64,000 nt of DNA from Gaiellasilicea sp963749515. GTDB lineage: Bacteria > Actinomycetota > Thermoleophilia > Gaiellales > Gaiellaceae. The translations under genes and the position numbers were made by a program. The stretch covers positions 950,539-1,014,538 of the forward strand of contig CAVVMR010000001.1 of assembly GCA_963749515.1 (NCBI GenBank), given 5' to 3'. Shown here piece by piece: positions 48,969 to 56,548 of this stretch. Within the stretch, counting starts at the first letter, position 1. Every line of letters begins with the position of its first letter. The notes under the pieces are model-generated. The model was not told the origin of the DNA, made no database searches, and saw only the letters and a list, made by a program, of their open reading frames with translations.

Positions 48969-51026
48969 ATGCCCGTTTTCGAGCCTGGAAAGATCCGCAA
49001 CGTCGCCGTCGTGGGCCATCGTGGCACGGGCAAGACGTCGCTCGTCGAGGCGTTGCTCTTCCAGGCGGGCGAGACGAACCGGCTCGGCACGATCGACGCG
49101 GGCTCGACGACTGCTGACTGGGACGACGACGAGCAGCAGCGGAGGATGTCGATCTCACTCTCGCTCACGCACGCGGAGTGGCACGAGCGCAAGCTGAACC
49201 TGATCGACGTCCCGGGCGACCCGAGCTTTCAGGGCGAGGCCCGCTGCTCGCTTCGTGTCGTCGAGGGCGCGCTCCTCGTCCTGAGCGGGGTGATGGGCGT
49301 CGAGGTCGGCACGACGCGCGTCTGGAAGCGCGCAGAGGAGCTCGGGATCGCGCGCCTGCTCTTCATCAACATGCTGGACCGCGAGCGGGCCGACTTCTTC
49401 CGTGCGCTCAGCCAGCTGCAGGAGCAGCTCTCCGAGCGCTGCGTCGCCGTCCACCTCCCGATCGGCGCCGAGCACGAGATGACGGGCATCGTCGACATCC
49501 TCCACATGTGCGCCTACACCAGTCCCGACGGCGCCAAGGAGCCCGAGCCCGGTCCGATCCCCGATGAGATGGCCGGCCTCGTGGCCGAGTACCGCGAGAA
49601 GCTGCTCGACGAGGTCGTCCAGACCGACGAGGCGCTGATGGAGAAGTACCTCGAGGGCGAGGAGCTCGGCACGGAGGAGGTGGCGCACGCGCTCAAGGAC
49701 GCGGTCACCCGCGGTGAGGTCTTCCCGGTTGCGTGCGGAATCGCGACGAAGAACCTCGGCACGCACGCCCTGCTCGATCTGATCGTCGAGGGCGTCCCCT
49801 CGCCGGCCAAGGCCGGCTCGATCACCCACATCGAGGGCGCCGACACGGCCGCCTTCGTCTTCAAGACGATCGCCGATCCGTTCGCCGGCCGGATCAACCT
49901 GTTTCGCGTCCTCCAGGGCTCGGTCAAGCCGGACCAGACGCTCGTCGACGCCCGCACGCACGCGAAGGAGCGCATGGGCTCGCTCCTCTTCCAGCAGGGC
50001 AAGGAGCACATTCCCGCCCAGGAGTTCGGGCCGGGAGACATCGGCGCCGTCGCGAAGCTGAAGGAGGTGCAGACCGGCGACCTGCTGCTCGACAAGGAGG
50101 TGGCCACCGACGTCCCAGAGATCGGGTTCCCCGAGCCGGTGATGAGCTTCGCCGTGACGCCCCGGTCGAAAGGTGACGAGGAGAAGGTTGCAACCGCGAT
50201 CCGCCGGCTCGCCGAAGAGGATCCGACCCTGCGGCTGCACCGCGACCAGCAGACCGGGGAGGAGATCCTCTCCGGGATGAGCCAGATGCACGTCGAGGTG
50301 GCGCTCGAGCGCGCGAAGCGGCGGTTCGGCGTCGACGTCGAGCTGCACAAGCCGCGCGTTCCCTATCTCGAGACGATCCGCAAGGAATCGCGCTCCCACG
50401 CCCGCTACAAGAAGCAGACCGGCGGCCGCGGCCAGTTCGGCGACTGCACGATCGTCCTCGAGCCGATCGACGGAAACGTGGGCTACGAGTTCGTGGACAA
50501 GATCGTCGGCGGCGTCATCCCGCAGAGCTTTCGGCCGGCGGTCGACAAGGGGATCCAGGAGGCGATGCACCACGGCGAGCTCGCCGGGGCGCCCGTGCAG
50601 GGCGTGCGCGTCCTGCTCGTCGACGGCTCCTACCACACGGTCGACTCCTCCGAGATGGCCTTCAAGATCGCCGGCTCGATGGCGTTCAAGGACGCGTACT
50701 CGAAGGCCGAGCCCGTGCTGCTCGAGCCGATCATGGAGCTCGACGTCACCGTCCCGGACGAGGCGGTCGGCGCGGTCAACGGCGACCTCAACTCCCGCCG
50801 GGGGCGCCTGCACGGAATGGAGCCCGCGTCCGGGATGACGACGATCAAGGCCGAGGTGCCGATGTCGGAGGTGCTCACCTACTCGCAGACGCTCACCTCG
50901 ATCACGGGCGGGCGCGGCGAGTACTCGATGCACTTCCTGCGCTACGAAGAGGTGCCCGCACACGTCGCCCAAAAGGTGATCGAGGACACCAAGAAGGAGC
51001 GCGAGGCCGCCGGCTCCGCCCATTAG
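48969..51026 (+). CDS. Elongation factor G-like protein (EF-G2 type)
   Basis: A 685-aa translational GTPase of the EF-G-like family that is separate from canonical FusA. P-loop GHRGTGKTSLVEALLF. G3 reads LIDVPGDPSFQGE instead of DTPGH, so the catalytic His is replaced. G4 reads FINMLDRERADF instead of NKxD. Domains II-V are present (GSVKPDQTLVDARTHAKERM; RKESRSHARYKKQTGGRGQF; GVIPQSFRPAVDKGIQEAMH; ITGGRGEYSMHFLRYEEVP). In characterised actinobacterial relatives, EF-G2-like proteins bind GTP but do not replace EF-G; these substitutions fit weak or absent GTPase activity. ATG 48969 follows GAGGAGG. Confidence 0.92.
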   Translation: MPVFEPGKIRNVAVVGHRGTGKTSLVEALLFQAGETNRLGTIDAGSTTADWDDDEQQRRMSISLSLTHAEWHERKLNLIDVPGDPSFQGEARCSLRVVEGALLVLSGVMGVEVGTTRVWKRAEELGIARLLFINMLDRERADFFRALSQLQEQLSERCVAVHLPIGAEHEMTGIVDILHMCAYTSPDGAKEPEPGPIPDEMAGLVAEYREKLLDEVVQTDEALMEKYLEGEELGTEEVAHALKDAVTRGEVFPVACGIATKNLGTHALLDLIVEGVPSPAKAGSITHIEGADTAAFVFKTIADPFAGRINLFRVLQGSVKPDQTLVDARTHAKERMGSLLFQQGKEHIPAQEFGPGDIGAVAKLKEVQTGDLLLDKEVATDVPEIGFPEPVMSFAVTPRSKGDEEKVATAIRRLAEEDPTLRLHRDQQTGEEILSGMSQMHVEVALERAKRRFGVDVELHKPRVPYLETIRKESRSHARYKKQTGGRGQFGDCTIVLEPIDGNVGYEFVDKIVGGVIPQSFRPAVDKGIQEAMHHGELAGAPVQGVRVLLVDGSYHTVDSSEMAFKIAGSMAFKDAYSKAEPVLLEPIMELDVTVPDEAVGAVNGDLNSRRGRLHGMEPASGMTTIKAEVPMSEVLTYSQTLTSITGGRGEYSMHFLRYEEVPAHVAQKVIEDTKKEREAAGSAH

Positions 51027-51030
51027 CCAG

Positions 51031-51059
51031 GGCTGAGCCGGGCAAAGCCCGGCCCAGCC
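51031..51059. terminator. Bidirectional hairpin between convergent genes
   Basis: Stem GCCGGGC/GCCCGGC with AAA loop, extended by GGCTG...CAGCC-type pairs, located between the EF-G-like stop (51026) and the stop of the minus-strand small gene (51072). No T-tract. Confidence 0.65.
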
Positions 51060-51071
51060 GGCGAGGCGGCC

Positions 51072-51254
51072 CTACACGGTCTGAGGCTCTGGCGGCGCCT
51101 CCTGGGCGCGCAGCCTGCGAATCAGCTCGACGACGTCGGCAAGCTCCTGCTCGAGGTCGCGCTGGTATTCGTCCAGCCGTTCGAGCACGTTGTCGCTTGC
51201 GTAGAACCGGGCGCCCAGCGGGGGACGCCTGCGATGGAATCTGCGGTGATGCAT
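51072..51254 (-). CDS. Small His/Arg-rich coiled-coil protein (60 aa)
   Basis: ATG 51254 follows GGGGAGGTGAAC, an excellent ribosome site, and opens a 60-aa frame: MHHRRFHRRRPPLGARFYAS, then DNVLERLDEYQRDLEQELAD, then VVELIRRLRAQEAPPEPQTV. A basic N-terminus precedes one amphipathic or coiled-coil helix. It starts 2 bp after the PadR stop and is surely cotranscribed. PadR genes are often followed by such small proteins whose role is unknown; it could modulate the regulator. Confidence 0.75.
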   Translation of the reverse strand: MHHRRFHRRRPPLGARFYASDNVLERLDEYQRDLEQELADVVELIRRLRAQEAPPEPQTV

Positions 51255-51256
51255 GT

Positions 51257-51619
51257 TCACCTCCCCTCGTAGCGTTCGAGAAAGCTGTCGATGCGGGTGC
51301 GGGTCTCGGCGAGGGCGGCCGCCCAGCGCTCGAGTGCGGCGGCGCCTGCGTCCGTCAGCTCGTACGTGCGCTTCGCCGGGCCGGGGACGGCTTCGTCCCA
51401 CTCGCTGGCCACGAGGCCCTGCTCCTCGAGCGCGCGCAGGACGCGGTAGAGGTTGCCGACGTCCACGCGCTCCTCGCCGATCACGGGTGGGAGCCGCTCG
51501 AGGAGGTCGTAGCCGTGACCGGGGCGCTCGTTCAGCAGGAGCAGGATCGCGGCGACCTGGAAGCGCTCGATCCGGCCGCCTCGACCTCTCCGATGACCTC
51601 TATGCCCGCGACGATACAT
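51257..51619 (-). CDS. PadR-family transcriptional regulator
   Basis: A 120-aa winged-helix repressor: RIERFQVAAILLLLNERPGH, GYDLLERLPPVIGEERVDVG, NLYRVLRALEEQGLVASEWD and KRTYELTDAGAAALERWAAA, which are typical PadR-N segments, plus a short C-terminal dimerisation helix. The start ATG at 51619 lies inside the palindrome ATACATATGTAT (51614-51625), so any transcript from beyond it is nearly leaderless or begins just upstream. PadR proteins usually repress themselves; the operator over the start codon fits this. It is followed by a small protein gene. Confidence 0.9.
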   Translation of the reverse strand: MYRRGHRGHRRGRGGRIERFQVAAILLLLNERPGHGYDLLERLPPVIGEERVDVGNLYRVLRALEEQGLVASEWDEAVPGPAKRTYELTDAGAAALERWAAALAETRTRIDSFLERYEGR

Positions 51620-51625
51620 ATGTAT
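51614..51625. promoter_or_regulatory. PadR-type operator palindrome over the padR start codon
   Basis: Perfect palindrome ATACATATGTAT, with a partly matching ACATAT seven bases to the right. It is AT-rich within very GC-rich DNA and has the ATGT...ACAT half-site spacing of PadR operators. Position overlaps the first codons of the PadR gene. Confidence 0.65.
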
Positions 51626-51707
51626 GAAACATATAGCAGACGACCGGTGTGAAAGCCCCAGGGCCGGGCTGTGGATAACTCGCGAGGAGGTCTGCTACGG
51701 TCGCCGC

Positions 51708-52316
51708 ATGCGCGTGACGCGAAACGCCACCGCGCGGACGTGCGCAATCTGCGAGCGCTCGCTGCTGATGGGCGAGCACGCGATCCGCTTTTCGCCGGAC
51801 GGCGGCGAGTACGTCGACGTCTGCCCGCTGTGTGCCGAGATCGCCCTCGATCACGGCTGGCTGCGGGAGGGGAGCCCCCTGATCCTCACGGTTCCGCTCG
51901 ACGCGCGTCGCCGCAAGAGCCGCTGGGCCGGCCTGCTCGGAGGCAGGCGAGCCGAGGAGGCGCCCGTGGCCGACGAGCCGATCCTGCGCCGTCTCTCCGA
52001 GCCGGAGCTGGCGCTCGTCGAGGCCGCCGACCTCTTCAATTCGAGCCCGCATCGCCGCACGGTCGCCGGCGTCGCCAAGAGCCTCGGCGCGCCGAAGTCA
52101 TCGATCGTCCCGCTCTCCGGAGTGAGCGGCGAGATGGTGGTCACCGTCACCTGGGAGATCTCCTGGTACCAGTACCGCGTCTCGCCCGATGCGCCGCAGC
52201 CGGTGCGACTGGTCGAGCGCGGCCACGACCTCGAGGAGCTCGACTCGAGCTTCCAGGAGTGGAACGCGCAGCTGGCCGACGATGGCCGTTTGATGCCCGA
52301 TATCGCGCGGGTCTAG
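51708..52316 (+). CDS. Zinc-ribbon-like protein of unknown function
   Basis: A 202-aa protein. The N-terminus has two CxxC pairs (RTCAICERSLLM at ~11-14 and VDVCPLCAEIALDH at ~40-43), a likely zinc-binding module. The centre (LRRLSEPELALVEAADLFNS) and HRRTVAGVAKSLGAPKSSIV look like a helix-turn-helix segment, followed by GEMVVTVTWEISWYQYRVSP and SFQEWNAQLADDGRLMP. I recognise no named family. It may be a nucleic-acid-binding regulator. ATG 51708; the frame opens at 51624 with no better start. It is divergent from the PadR gene, 88 bp apart. Confidence 0.75.
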   Translation: MRVTRNATARTCAICERSLLMGEHAIRFSPDGGEYVDVCPLCAEIALDHGWLREGSPLILTVPLDARRRKSRWAGLLGGRRAEEAPVADEPILRRLSEPELALVEAADLFNSSPHRRTVAGVAKSLGAPKSSIVPLSGVSGEMVVTVTWEISWYQYRVSPDAPQPVRLVERGHDLEELDSSFQEWNAQLADDGRLMPDIARV

Positions 52317-52430
52317 ATGGCGTGCTGGTCGGCGAAGGCGCTCCGCCGCCTGCAGCATCACTTCGGCCTGTCGGCGTTCGGCGAGTCGAGCTGGCTGAGC
52401 CACCATTTCGAAGACGTGCCGCCGTTCTAA
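52317..52430 (+). CDS. Possible 37-aa ORF
   Basis: An ATG directly abuts the preceding stop (TAGATG) and opens 37 codons, MACWSAKALRRLQHHFGLSA then FGESSWLSHHFEDVPPF, ending 1 bp before the LysE GTG. No ribosome site of its own; it would depend on coupling. His/Trp content is unusual. Weakly supported. Confidence 0.25.
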   Translation: MACWSAKALRRLQHHFGLSAFGESSWLSHHFEDVPPF

Positions 52431-52431
52431 C

Positions 52432-53061
52432 GTGCTCGACACCGCCACACTGCTCGTGTTCTCGGCGGCCGCTCTGGCGCTGATCATCGTGCCCGGGCCG
52501 GCCGTCCTCTACATCGTCGCGCAGAGCATCGACCGCGGCCGGCTCGCAGGGTTCGTCTCCGCCCTCGGCATCGCGGTCGGTGGCCTCGTCCACGTGACGG
52601 CAGCGGCCATCGGCCTCTCGTCGCTCCTCGTTTCCTCCGCGACGGCGTTCGCCGTCGTGAAGTACGCCGGCGCGGCGTACCTGATCGGGCTCGGCCTGTA
52701 CACGCTGCTCGTCAGGAAGGAGGAGCCCGAGGCCGCGATGCCGCGGGAGCGCCGCCTCCGCCGGCGTTTCTGGCAGGGCGTCGTCGTGAACGTCCTGAAC
52801 CCGAAGACCGCGCTCTTCTTCTTCGCCTTCCTGCCGCAGTTCGTCGATCCGGACAAGGGTTCTGCCGCGCTTCAGATCGGAGTTCTCGGGTTGCTCTTCG
52901 TCGCGCTCGCAGTGCTCAGCGACAGCGCCTGGGCGCTCGTCGCCGGCACCGCCTCGGAGCGTCTGCGCGGGAGCCGGCGGTTCCTCGCAGTGCAGCGTTA
53001 CGTCTCCGGATCGGTGTTCGTCGGCCTCGGTGCAGTGACCGCAAGTGCAAAGAGGTACTAG
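52432..53061 (+). CDS. LysE/RhtB-family exporter
   Basis: A 209-aa membrane protein with about six helices and the family pattern: LIIVPGPAVLYIVAQSIDRG (the PGP motif in helix 1), GFVSALGIAVGGLVHVTAAA, FAVVKYAGAAYLIGLGLYTL, then RRRFWQGVVVNVLNPKTALF and FFAFLPQFVDPDKGSAALQI. Exports amino acids or similar compounds; the substrate is undetermined. The GTG 52432 start lies just after the previous frame's stop. It is downstream of the zinc-ribbon gene and could be in one transcript. Confidence 0.92.
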   Translation: MLDTATLLVFSAAALALIIVPGPAVLYIVAQSIDRGRLAGFVSALGIAVGGLVHVTAAAIGLSSLLVSSATAFAVVKYAGAAYLIGLGLYTLLVRKEEPEAAMPRERRLRRRFWQGVVVNVLNPKTALFFFAFLPQFVDPDKGSAALQIGVLGLLFVALAVLSDSAWALVAGTASERLRGSRRFLAVQRYVSGSVFVGLGAVTASAKRY

Positions 53062-53093
53062 CGCATCCGGCGCGAAGACCTACACTCAGAGCG

Positions 53094-53306
53094 ATGATTT
53101 ACTGCGTCATCCCCCGCGAGCTGGAAACAGAGCTCTTCGACAAGATGGTCGAGTACTACAAGGACAACCCGAACGTGACCGTGATCGTCGATCGGCGCGA
53201 AGGGGACGACCGTCGTAACGGCCGCGAGTACGGCGGTCTGCGGGAGACGCGGGACCGGCGCCGTGCGCGCATTCCGGGCACGTTCCCGGAAACAGACCCG
53301 GAGTAG
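53094..53306 (+). CDS. Small conserved-looking protein (70 aa)
   Basis: ATG 53094 opens a 70-aa frame: MIYCVIPRELETELFDKMVE, YYKDNPNVTVIVDRREGDDR, then RNGREYGGLRETRDRRRARI. A beta-alpha-beta start (IYCVIPRELETELFDKMVEY) is followed by a strand VTVIVDRR and an Arg-rich tail. I have no name for it. Similar short proteins ending in DRRxGxDRR-type sequence are frequent in Actinobacteria. It is 32 bp after the LysE gene and 21 bp before the aldehyde dehydrogenase. Confidence 0.75.
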   Translation: MIYCVIPRELETELFDKMVEYYKDNPNVTVIVDRREGDDRRNGREYGGLRETRDRRRARIPGTFPETDPE

Positions 53307-53327
53307 CGCCGACTACACTCCGCGCCG

Positions 53328-54824
53328 ATGGCCGTCACGGCGAAGCAGAGCAAGAACTATGTCGGCGGTGCGTGGACGGACGCCGCGTCGGGCGAGACCT
53401 TCGAGTCGCGGGTCCCGGCGAGCGGTGAGACCGTTGGGACGTTCCCCCGCTCTGCCGCCGAGGACGTCGATCGCGCCGTCGAGGCGGCGAAGGCCGCGTT
53501 CGAGGAGTGGCGGCTCACGCCCGCACCGGAGCGCGGAAACGTCCTCTTCCGCTTCGCGCGGCTGCTGGAGGAGCAGAAGGACGAGCTGACGGAGCTGATG
53601 AGTCGCGAGATGGGCAAGGTGCTCGCGGAGGCCGGCGGCGACGTCCAGGAGGCGATCGACATGTCGATCTACATGGCCGGCGAAGGCCGCCGCCTGTTCG
53701 GCCAGACGACGCCATCCGAGTTGCGGGACAAGTTCCAGATGTCGGTGCGGATGCCGGTCGGAGTCGTCGGCGCGATCACGCCGTGGAACTTCCCGATCGC
53801 GATCCCGGCCTGGAAGCTCGCGCCCGCCCTCGTCTGCGGGAACACCGTCGTCCTGAAGCCGGCCGAGGACACGCCGGCCCTCGCAGAGCGCTTCATCGAG
53901 CTGCTCGGCGAGTCGGGCCTTCCGGACGGTGTCGTGAATCTCGTGCACGGCTACGGGGAGGAGGCCGGCGAGCGGCTCGTCCGCCATCCGGACGTTCCGA
54001 TCATCACCTTCACCGGTTCGCGCGAGACCGGCGTCGCGGTCACGAAGGCGGCCGCCGACCACCTCAAGCACGTCCACCTGGAGCTCGGCGGCAAGAACGC
54101 GATCATCGTCCTCGACGACGCCGACCTCGAGCTGGCGGTCGAGGGGATCGTCTGGTCGGCCTTCGGCACCTCCGGCCAGCGCTGCACCGCCGCGAGCCGG
54201 GTCATCGTCCACGAGGCGGTCTACGGCGAGCTCCAGAAGCGGCTCGTCGAGCGCGCCGAGAAGATGCGGATCGGCCCCGGCTGGGATCCCGAGACAGATC
54301 TTGGTCCCGTGATCAACCAGGAGTCGCTCGACAAGATCCACTCGTACACCGGCATCGGCACCGACGAGGGCGCCAAGCTCCTCACCGGCGGCGAGGTCGC
54401 GACCGAGGGCGAGCTCGGCAAGGGGTTCTTCTACCGCCCGACGATCTTCGCGGACGTCGACCCGCAGATGCGGATCGCACAGGAGGAGATCTTCGGCCCG
54501 ACGACGGCTCTCATCCCGGTGAAGGACTTCAACGAGGCGGTGCGCGTCGCGAACGGCATCCGCTACGGACTCTCGTCCTCGATCTTCACCCGCGACGTGA
54601 ACAAGGCGTTCCGGGCCATGCGCGACCTGCAGACCGGGATCACATACATCAACGCGGGTACGACGGGCGCCGAGGTGCACCTTCCGTTCGGCGGCACCAA
54701 GGACACCGGCAACGGCCACCGCGAGGCCGGTCAGGCGGCTCTCGACGTCTTCACGGAGTGGAAGTCGCTGTACGTCGACTACTCCGGCAAGCTGCAGCGC
54801 GCGCAGATCGACAACGTCGAGTAG
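53328..54824 (+). CDS. Aldehyde dehydrogenase family protein
   Basis: A 498-aa NAD(P)-dependent aldehyde dehydrogenase. Seen: NYVGGAWTDAASGETFESRV, GAITPWNFPIAIPAWKLAPA (cofactor site), FTGSRETGVAVTKAA, LELGGKNAIIVLDDADLELA (Glu general base), FGTSGQRCTAASRVIVHEAV (nucleophilic Cys) and EIFGPTTALIPVKDFNEAV. Closest in style to piperideine-6-carboxylate/alpha-aminoadipate semialdehyde (ALDH7) or succinate-semialdehyde enzymes; the substrate is not settled. The gene abuts the cupin gene (TAG then ATG), which may act on the same pathway. Confidence 0.94.
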   Translation: MAVTAKQSKNYVGGAWTDAASGETFESRVPASGETVGTFPRSAAEDVDRAVEAAKAAFEEWRLTPAPERGNVLFRFARLLEEQKDELTELMSREMGKVLAEAGGDVQEAIDMSIYMAGEGRRLFGQTTPSELRDKFQMSVRMPVGVVGAITPWNFPIAIPAWKLAPALVCGNTVVLKPAEDTPALAERFIELLGESGLPDGVVNLVHGYGEEAGERLVRHPDVPIITFTGSRETGVAVTKAAADHLKHVHLELGGKNAIIVLDDADLELAVEGIVWSAFGTSGQRCTAASRVIVHEAVYGELQKRLVERAEKMRIGPGWDPETDLGPVINQESLDKIHSYTGIGTDEGAKLLTGGEVATEGELGKGFFYRPTIFADVDPQMRIAQEEIFGPTTALIPVKDFNEAVRVANGIRYGLSSSIFTRDVNKAFRAMRDLQTGITYINAGTTGAEVHLPFGGTKDTGNGHREAGQAALDVFTEWKSLYVDYSGKLQRAQIDNVE

Positions 54825-55181
54825 ATGCAGGACAAGGTCAACCTCGCCGAGACGCTTGCGACGTTCGACGAGCCGTTCTCGCCCAGGATCGTCGGTCACT
54901 ACAACGGCAACAAGCTGCAGGTCGCGAAGACCCGCGGCGAGTTCGTCTGGCACGCGCACCCTGACACGGACGACTTCTTCCTCGTCGTGAAGGGACAGCT
55001 GACGATCCGGCTCCGCGACCGAGAGGTCGAGCTCGGCCCGGGCGACCTGTATGTCGTGCCGGCCGGCGTCGAGCACTGCCCCGTCTCCGAAAATGGGGCC
55101 GAGATCCTGCTGATCGAGTCCGACGGGACGCCGAACACCGGCGACTCGGGTGTCGAAGCAGCGCCCGAGATCGAGCTCTGA
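54825..55181 (+). CDS. Small cupin-domain protein
   Basis: A 118-aa single cupin. Motif 1 is GEFVWHAHPDTDDFFLVVKG (His-His-Glu type, with Asp in place of Glu at HPDTDDFF) and motif 2 is LGPGDLYVVPAGVEHCPVSE with the last His. A metal can probably bind through two or three His. Enzymatic role unknown; such cupins may be isomerases or sensors. ATG follows the ALDH stop with no gap, so the pair is coupled. It is followed by two palindrome copies before the RNase H gene. Confidence 0.9.
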   Translation: MQDKVNLAETLATFDEPFSPRIVGHYNGNKLQVAKTRGEFVWHAHPDTDDFFLVVKGQLTIRLRDREVELGPGDLYVVPAGVEHCPVSENGAEILLIESDGTPNTGDSGVEAAPEIEL

Positions 55182-55188
55182 ACCAAGC

Positions 55189-55209
55189 CTTGTGTTTCAG
55201 AAACACAAA
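55189..55209. repeat. Dispersed palindrome, copy 3
   Basis: Arms CTTGTGTTTC and GAAACACAA around a central A; the last base of the right arm differs (A for G). It begins 7 bp after the cupin stop. Confidence 0.88.
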
Positions 55210-55273
55210 GTCTCCCGGCCGCGGGAAAGGCGCCGATTGCAGGGAGATCAATCGGTGCGCCGGGCGGAATGAG

Positions 55274-55294
55274 CTTGTGTTTCTGAAACACAAA
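55274..55294. repeat. Dispersed palindrome, copy 4
   Basis: Arms CTTGTGTTTC and GAAACACAA around a central T, again with A as the last base. It lies 85 bp from copy 3 and 20 bp before the RNase H start. Copies 3 and 4 are both inside the 133-bp gap, with no gene between them. Confidence 0.88.
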
Positions 55295-55314
55295 GACCTT
55301 TCCGGACGGCTGCG

Positions 55315-55722
55315 ATGAGGGCGACGCTGTCGACCGACGGCGGGGCGCGTGGCAATCCCGGGCCTGCTGCCTACGCGTACGTGCTCGAGGCCGAGGACGG
55401 CACGGTGCTCGCCGCCCACGGCGAGGCGATCGGAGTGGCTACGAACAACGTGGCCGAGTACGCCGCCCTCGTCGCCGGACTCGAGAAGGCGGTCGAGATC
55501 GGGGTGAGCGAGCTCGAGGTGATCTCCGACTCCGAGCTGATGGTGAAGCAGATGCGCGGCGAGTACCGGGTGAAGAACGAGGCGCTGCGCGAGCTCTCGT
55601 TACGGGCGTCGAGGCTCGCGGGCGAGGTTGGCTCGGTCAGCTACAAGGCCGTTCGGCGCGAGCAGAACAAGCTCGCCGACAAGCTGGTGAACGAGGCGCT
55701 CGACGCCGAAGCCGCCGGCTGA
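55315..55722 (+). CDS. rnhA: Ribonuclease H type I-like
   Basis: A 135-aa RNase HI-like enzyme that degrades RNA in RNA-DNA hybrids. Catalytic acids visible: Asp in LSTDGGARGNPGPAAYAY, Glu in ATNNVAEYAALVAGLEKA and Asp in LEVISDSELMVKQMRGEYR; the terminal NKLADKLVNEALD region supplies the last Asp/Asn. The compact form (no basic protrusion) is that of the actinobacterial/archaeal type. ATG 55315 follows GCTGCG, a weak ribosome site. Confidence 0.92.
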   Translation: MRATLSTDGGARGNPGPAAYAYVLEAEDGTVLAAHGEAIGVATNNVAEYAALVAGLEKAVEIGVSELEVISDSELMVKQMRGEYRVKNEALRELSLRASRLAGEVGSVSYKAVRREQNKLADKLVNEALDAEAAG

Positions 55723-55745
55723 CCGTCGCTATACTTGCGGCCCAC

Positions 55746-55819
55746 GCGGATGTAGCTCAGTTGGCTAGAGCGTCTGCTTGCCATGCAGAAGGTCGTGGGT
55801 TCGAGTCCCATCATCCGCT
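55746..55819 (+). tRNA. tRNA-Gly (GCC anticodon)
   Basis: Acceptor GCGGATG pairs with CATCCGC, D-arm AGCTCAGTTGGCTAGAGC, anticodon loop TTGCCAT (GCC) with stem TCTGC/GCAGA, T-arm GTGGGTTCGAGTCCCAT. The discriminator is T and CCA is not encoded. The accessory island begins directly after it. Confidence 0.95.
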
Positions 55820-55862
55820 TACCTTGAACAAGGAGCCCTTTCGGAGGCATGGCTCTCCATAG

Positions 55863-56417
55863 GCGCCGGAGCTCGCCTGTAGCCATTGCGGGGAGCGGTT
55901 GGTCGCTCGGCCGCGCGCGGGTGGTCAGCGCCGCTACGTGTGTGCGAAGAGGGTCGGCTTCTCCGGCTGCGGCAGGACGTACATCAACGCTGTCGAGGTC
56001 GAGCGCTTCGTCACAGAGGCCGTGCTGCACCGGCTCGACTCGGCCGAGTTGCAGCGGGCGATGGAGCGCCGACAGCGGCAGGCGCCCGATGCGCAGCGCT
56101 GGTGGCAGGAGGCGGAGGCAGCCCAGGCCCAGCTGCAGGAGCTCGCGACCGCCTACGGTCAGCGTGAGATCTCGATGGACGAGTGGAAGGCTGCGCGGAA
56201 GCCGATCGAGCAGCGGTTAAGCGGCGCCCGCAGACAGCTCGCGAAGGTCTCGCGCACGAACGTCCTCGACGGCTACGTCGGCAACGGCCAGGGCTTGCGG
56301 GCGGAGTGGGACTCGCTCGACCTGAGCCAGCAGCACGCGATCGTTGCCGCCGTCGTTGATTCGGTCGTGGTCGGCCCGGCCAGGCGCGCTACAACCGCTT
56401 CGATGAGTCGCGCTTGA
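55863..56417 (+). pseudogene. Serine recombinase, C-terminal remnant
   Basis: The frame opens immediately after a TAG (55860-55862), within 45 bp of tRNA-Gly, and lacks the catalytic resolvase domain. What remains is the zinc-ribbon (LACSHCGERLVARPRAGGQR followed by YVCAKRVGFSGCGRTYI) and the long C-terminal coiled-coil (VERFVTEAVLHRLDSAELQR; REISMDEWKAARKPIEQRL) of a large serine integrase. This is the typical 3' piece left by deletion of an integrated element. Its edge next to the tRNA marks the left end of the island. It cannot be active in recombination alone. Confidence 0.85.
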
Positions 56418-56529
56418 CGCCGGTCTGGCGTCCCTGAGCAAGCAGCTCTGCGACCTGGTCGAGCGCGAGCGGGTCGGAGAGCTTGACCGGGACGTCTTGG
56501 TCCATGCAGGTGCGCTCGACCCACGCCAC
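56389..56529 (-). CDS. Small element-encoded protein (46 aa or longer)
   Basis: The minus-strand frame AWVERTCMDQDVPVKLSDPL, then ALDQVAELLAQGRQTGVKRD, resembles short proteins common in actinobacterial integrated elements beside recombinase or Rep genes. From GTG 56529 it is 46 aa; the frame is open to 56598, overlapping the end of rep. Function unknown. It converges on the recombinase remnant, overlapping its last 29 bp. Confidence 0.45.
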   Translation of the reverse strand: MAWVERTCMDQDVPVKLSDPLALDQVAELLAQGRQTGVKRDSSKRL

Positions 56530-56548
56530 TGCGCGGGCTTTTAGATCG

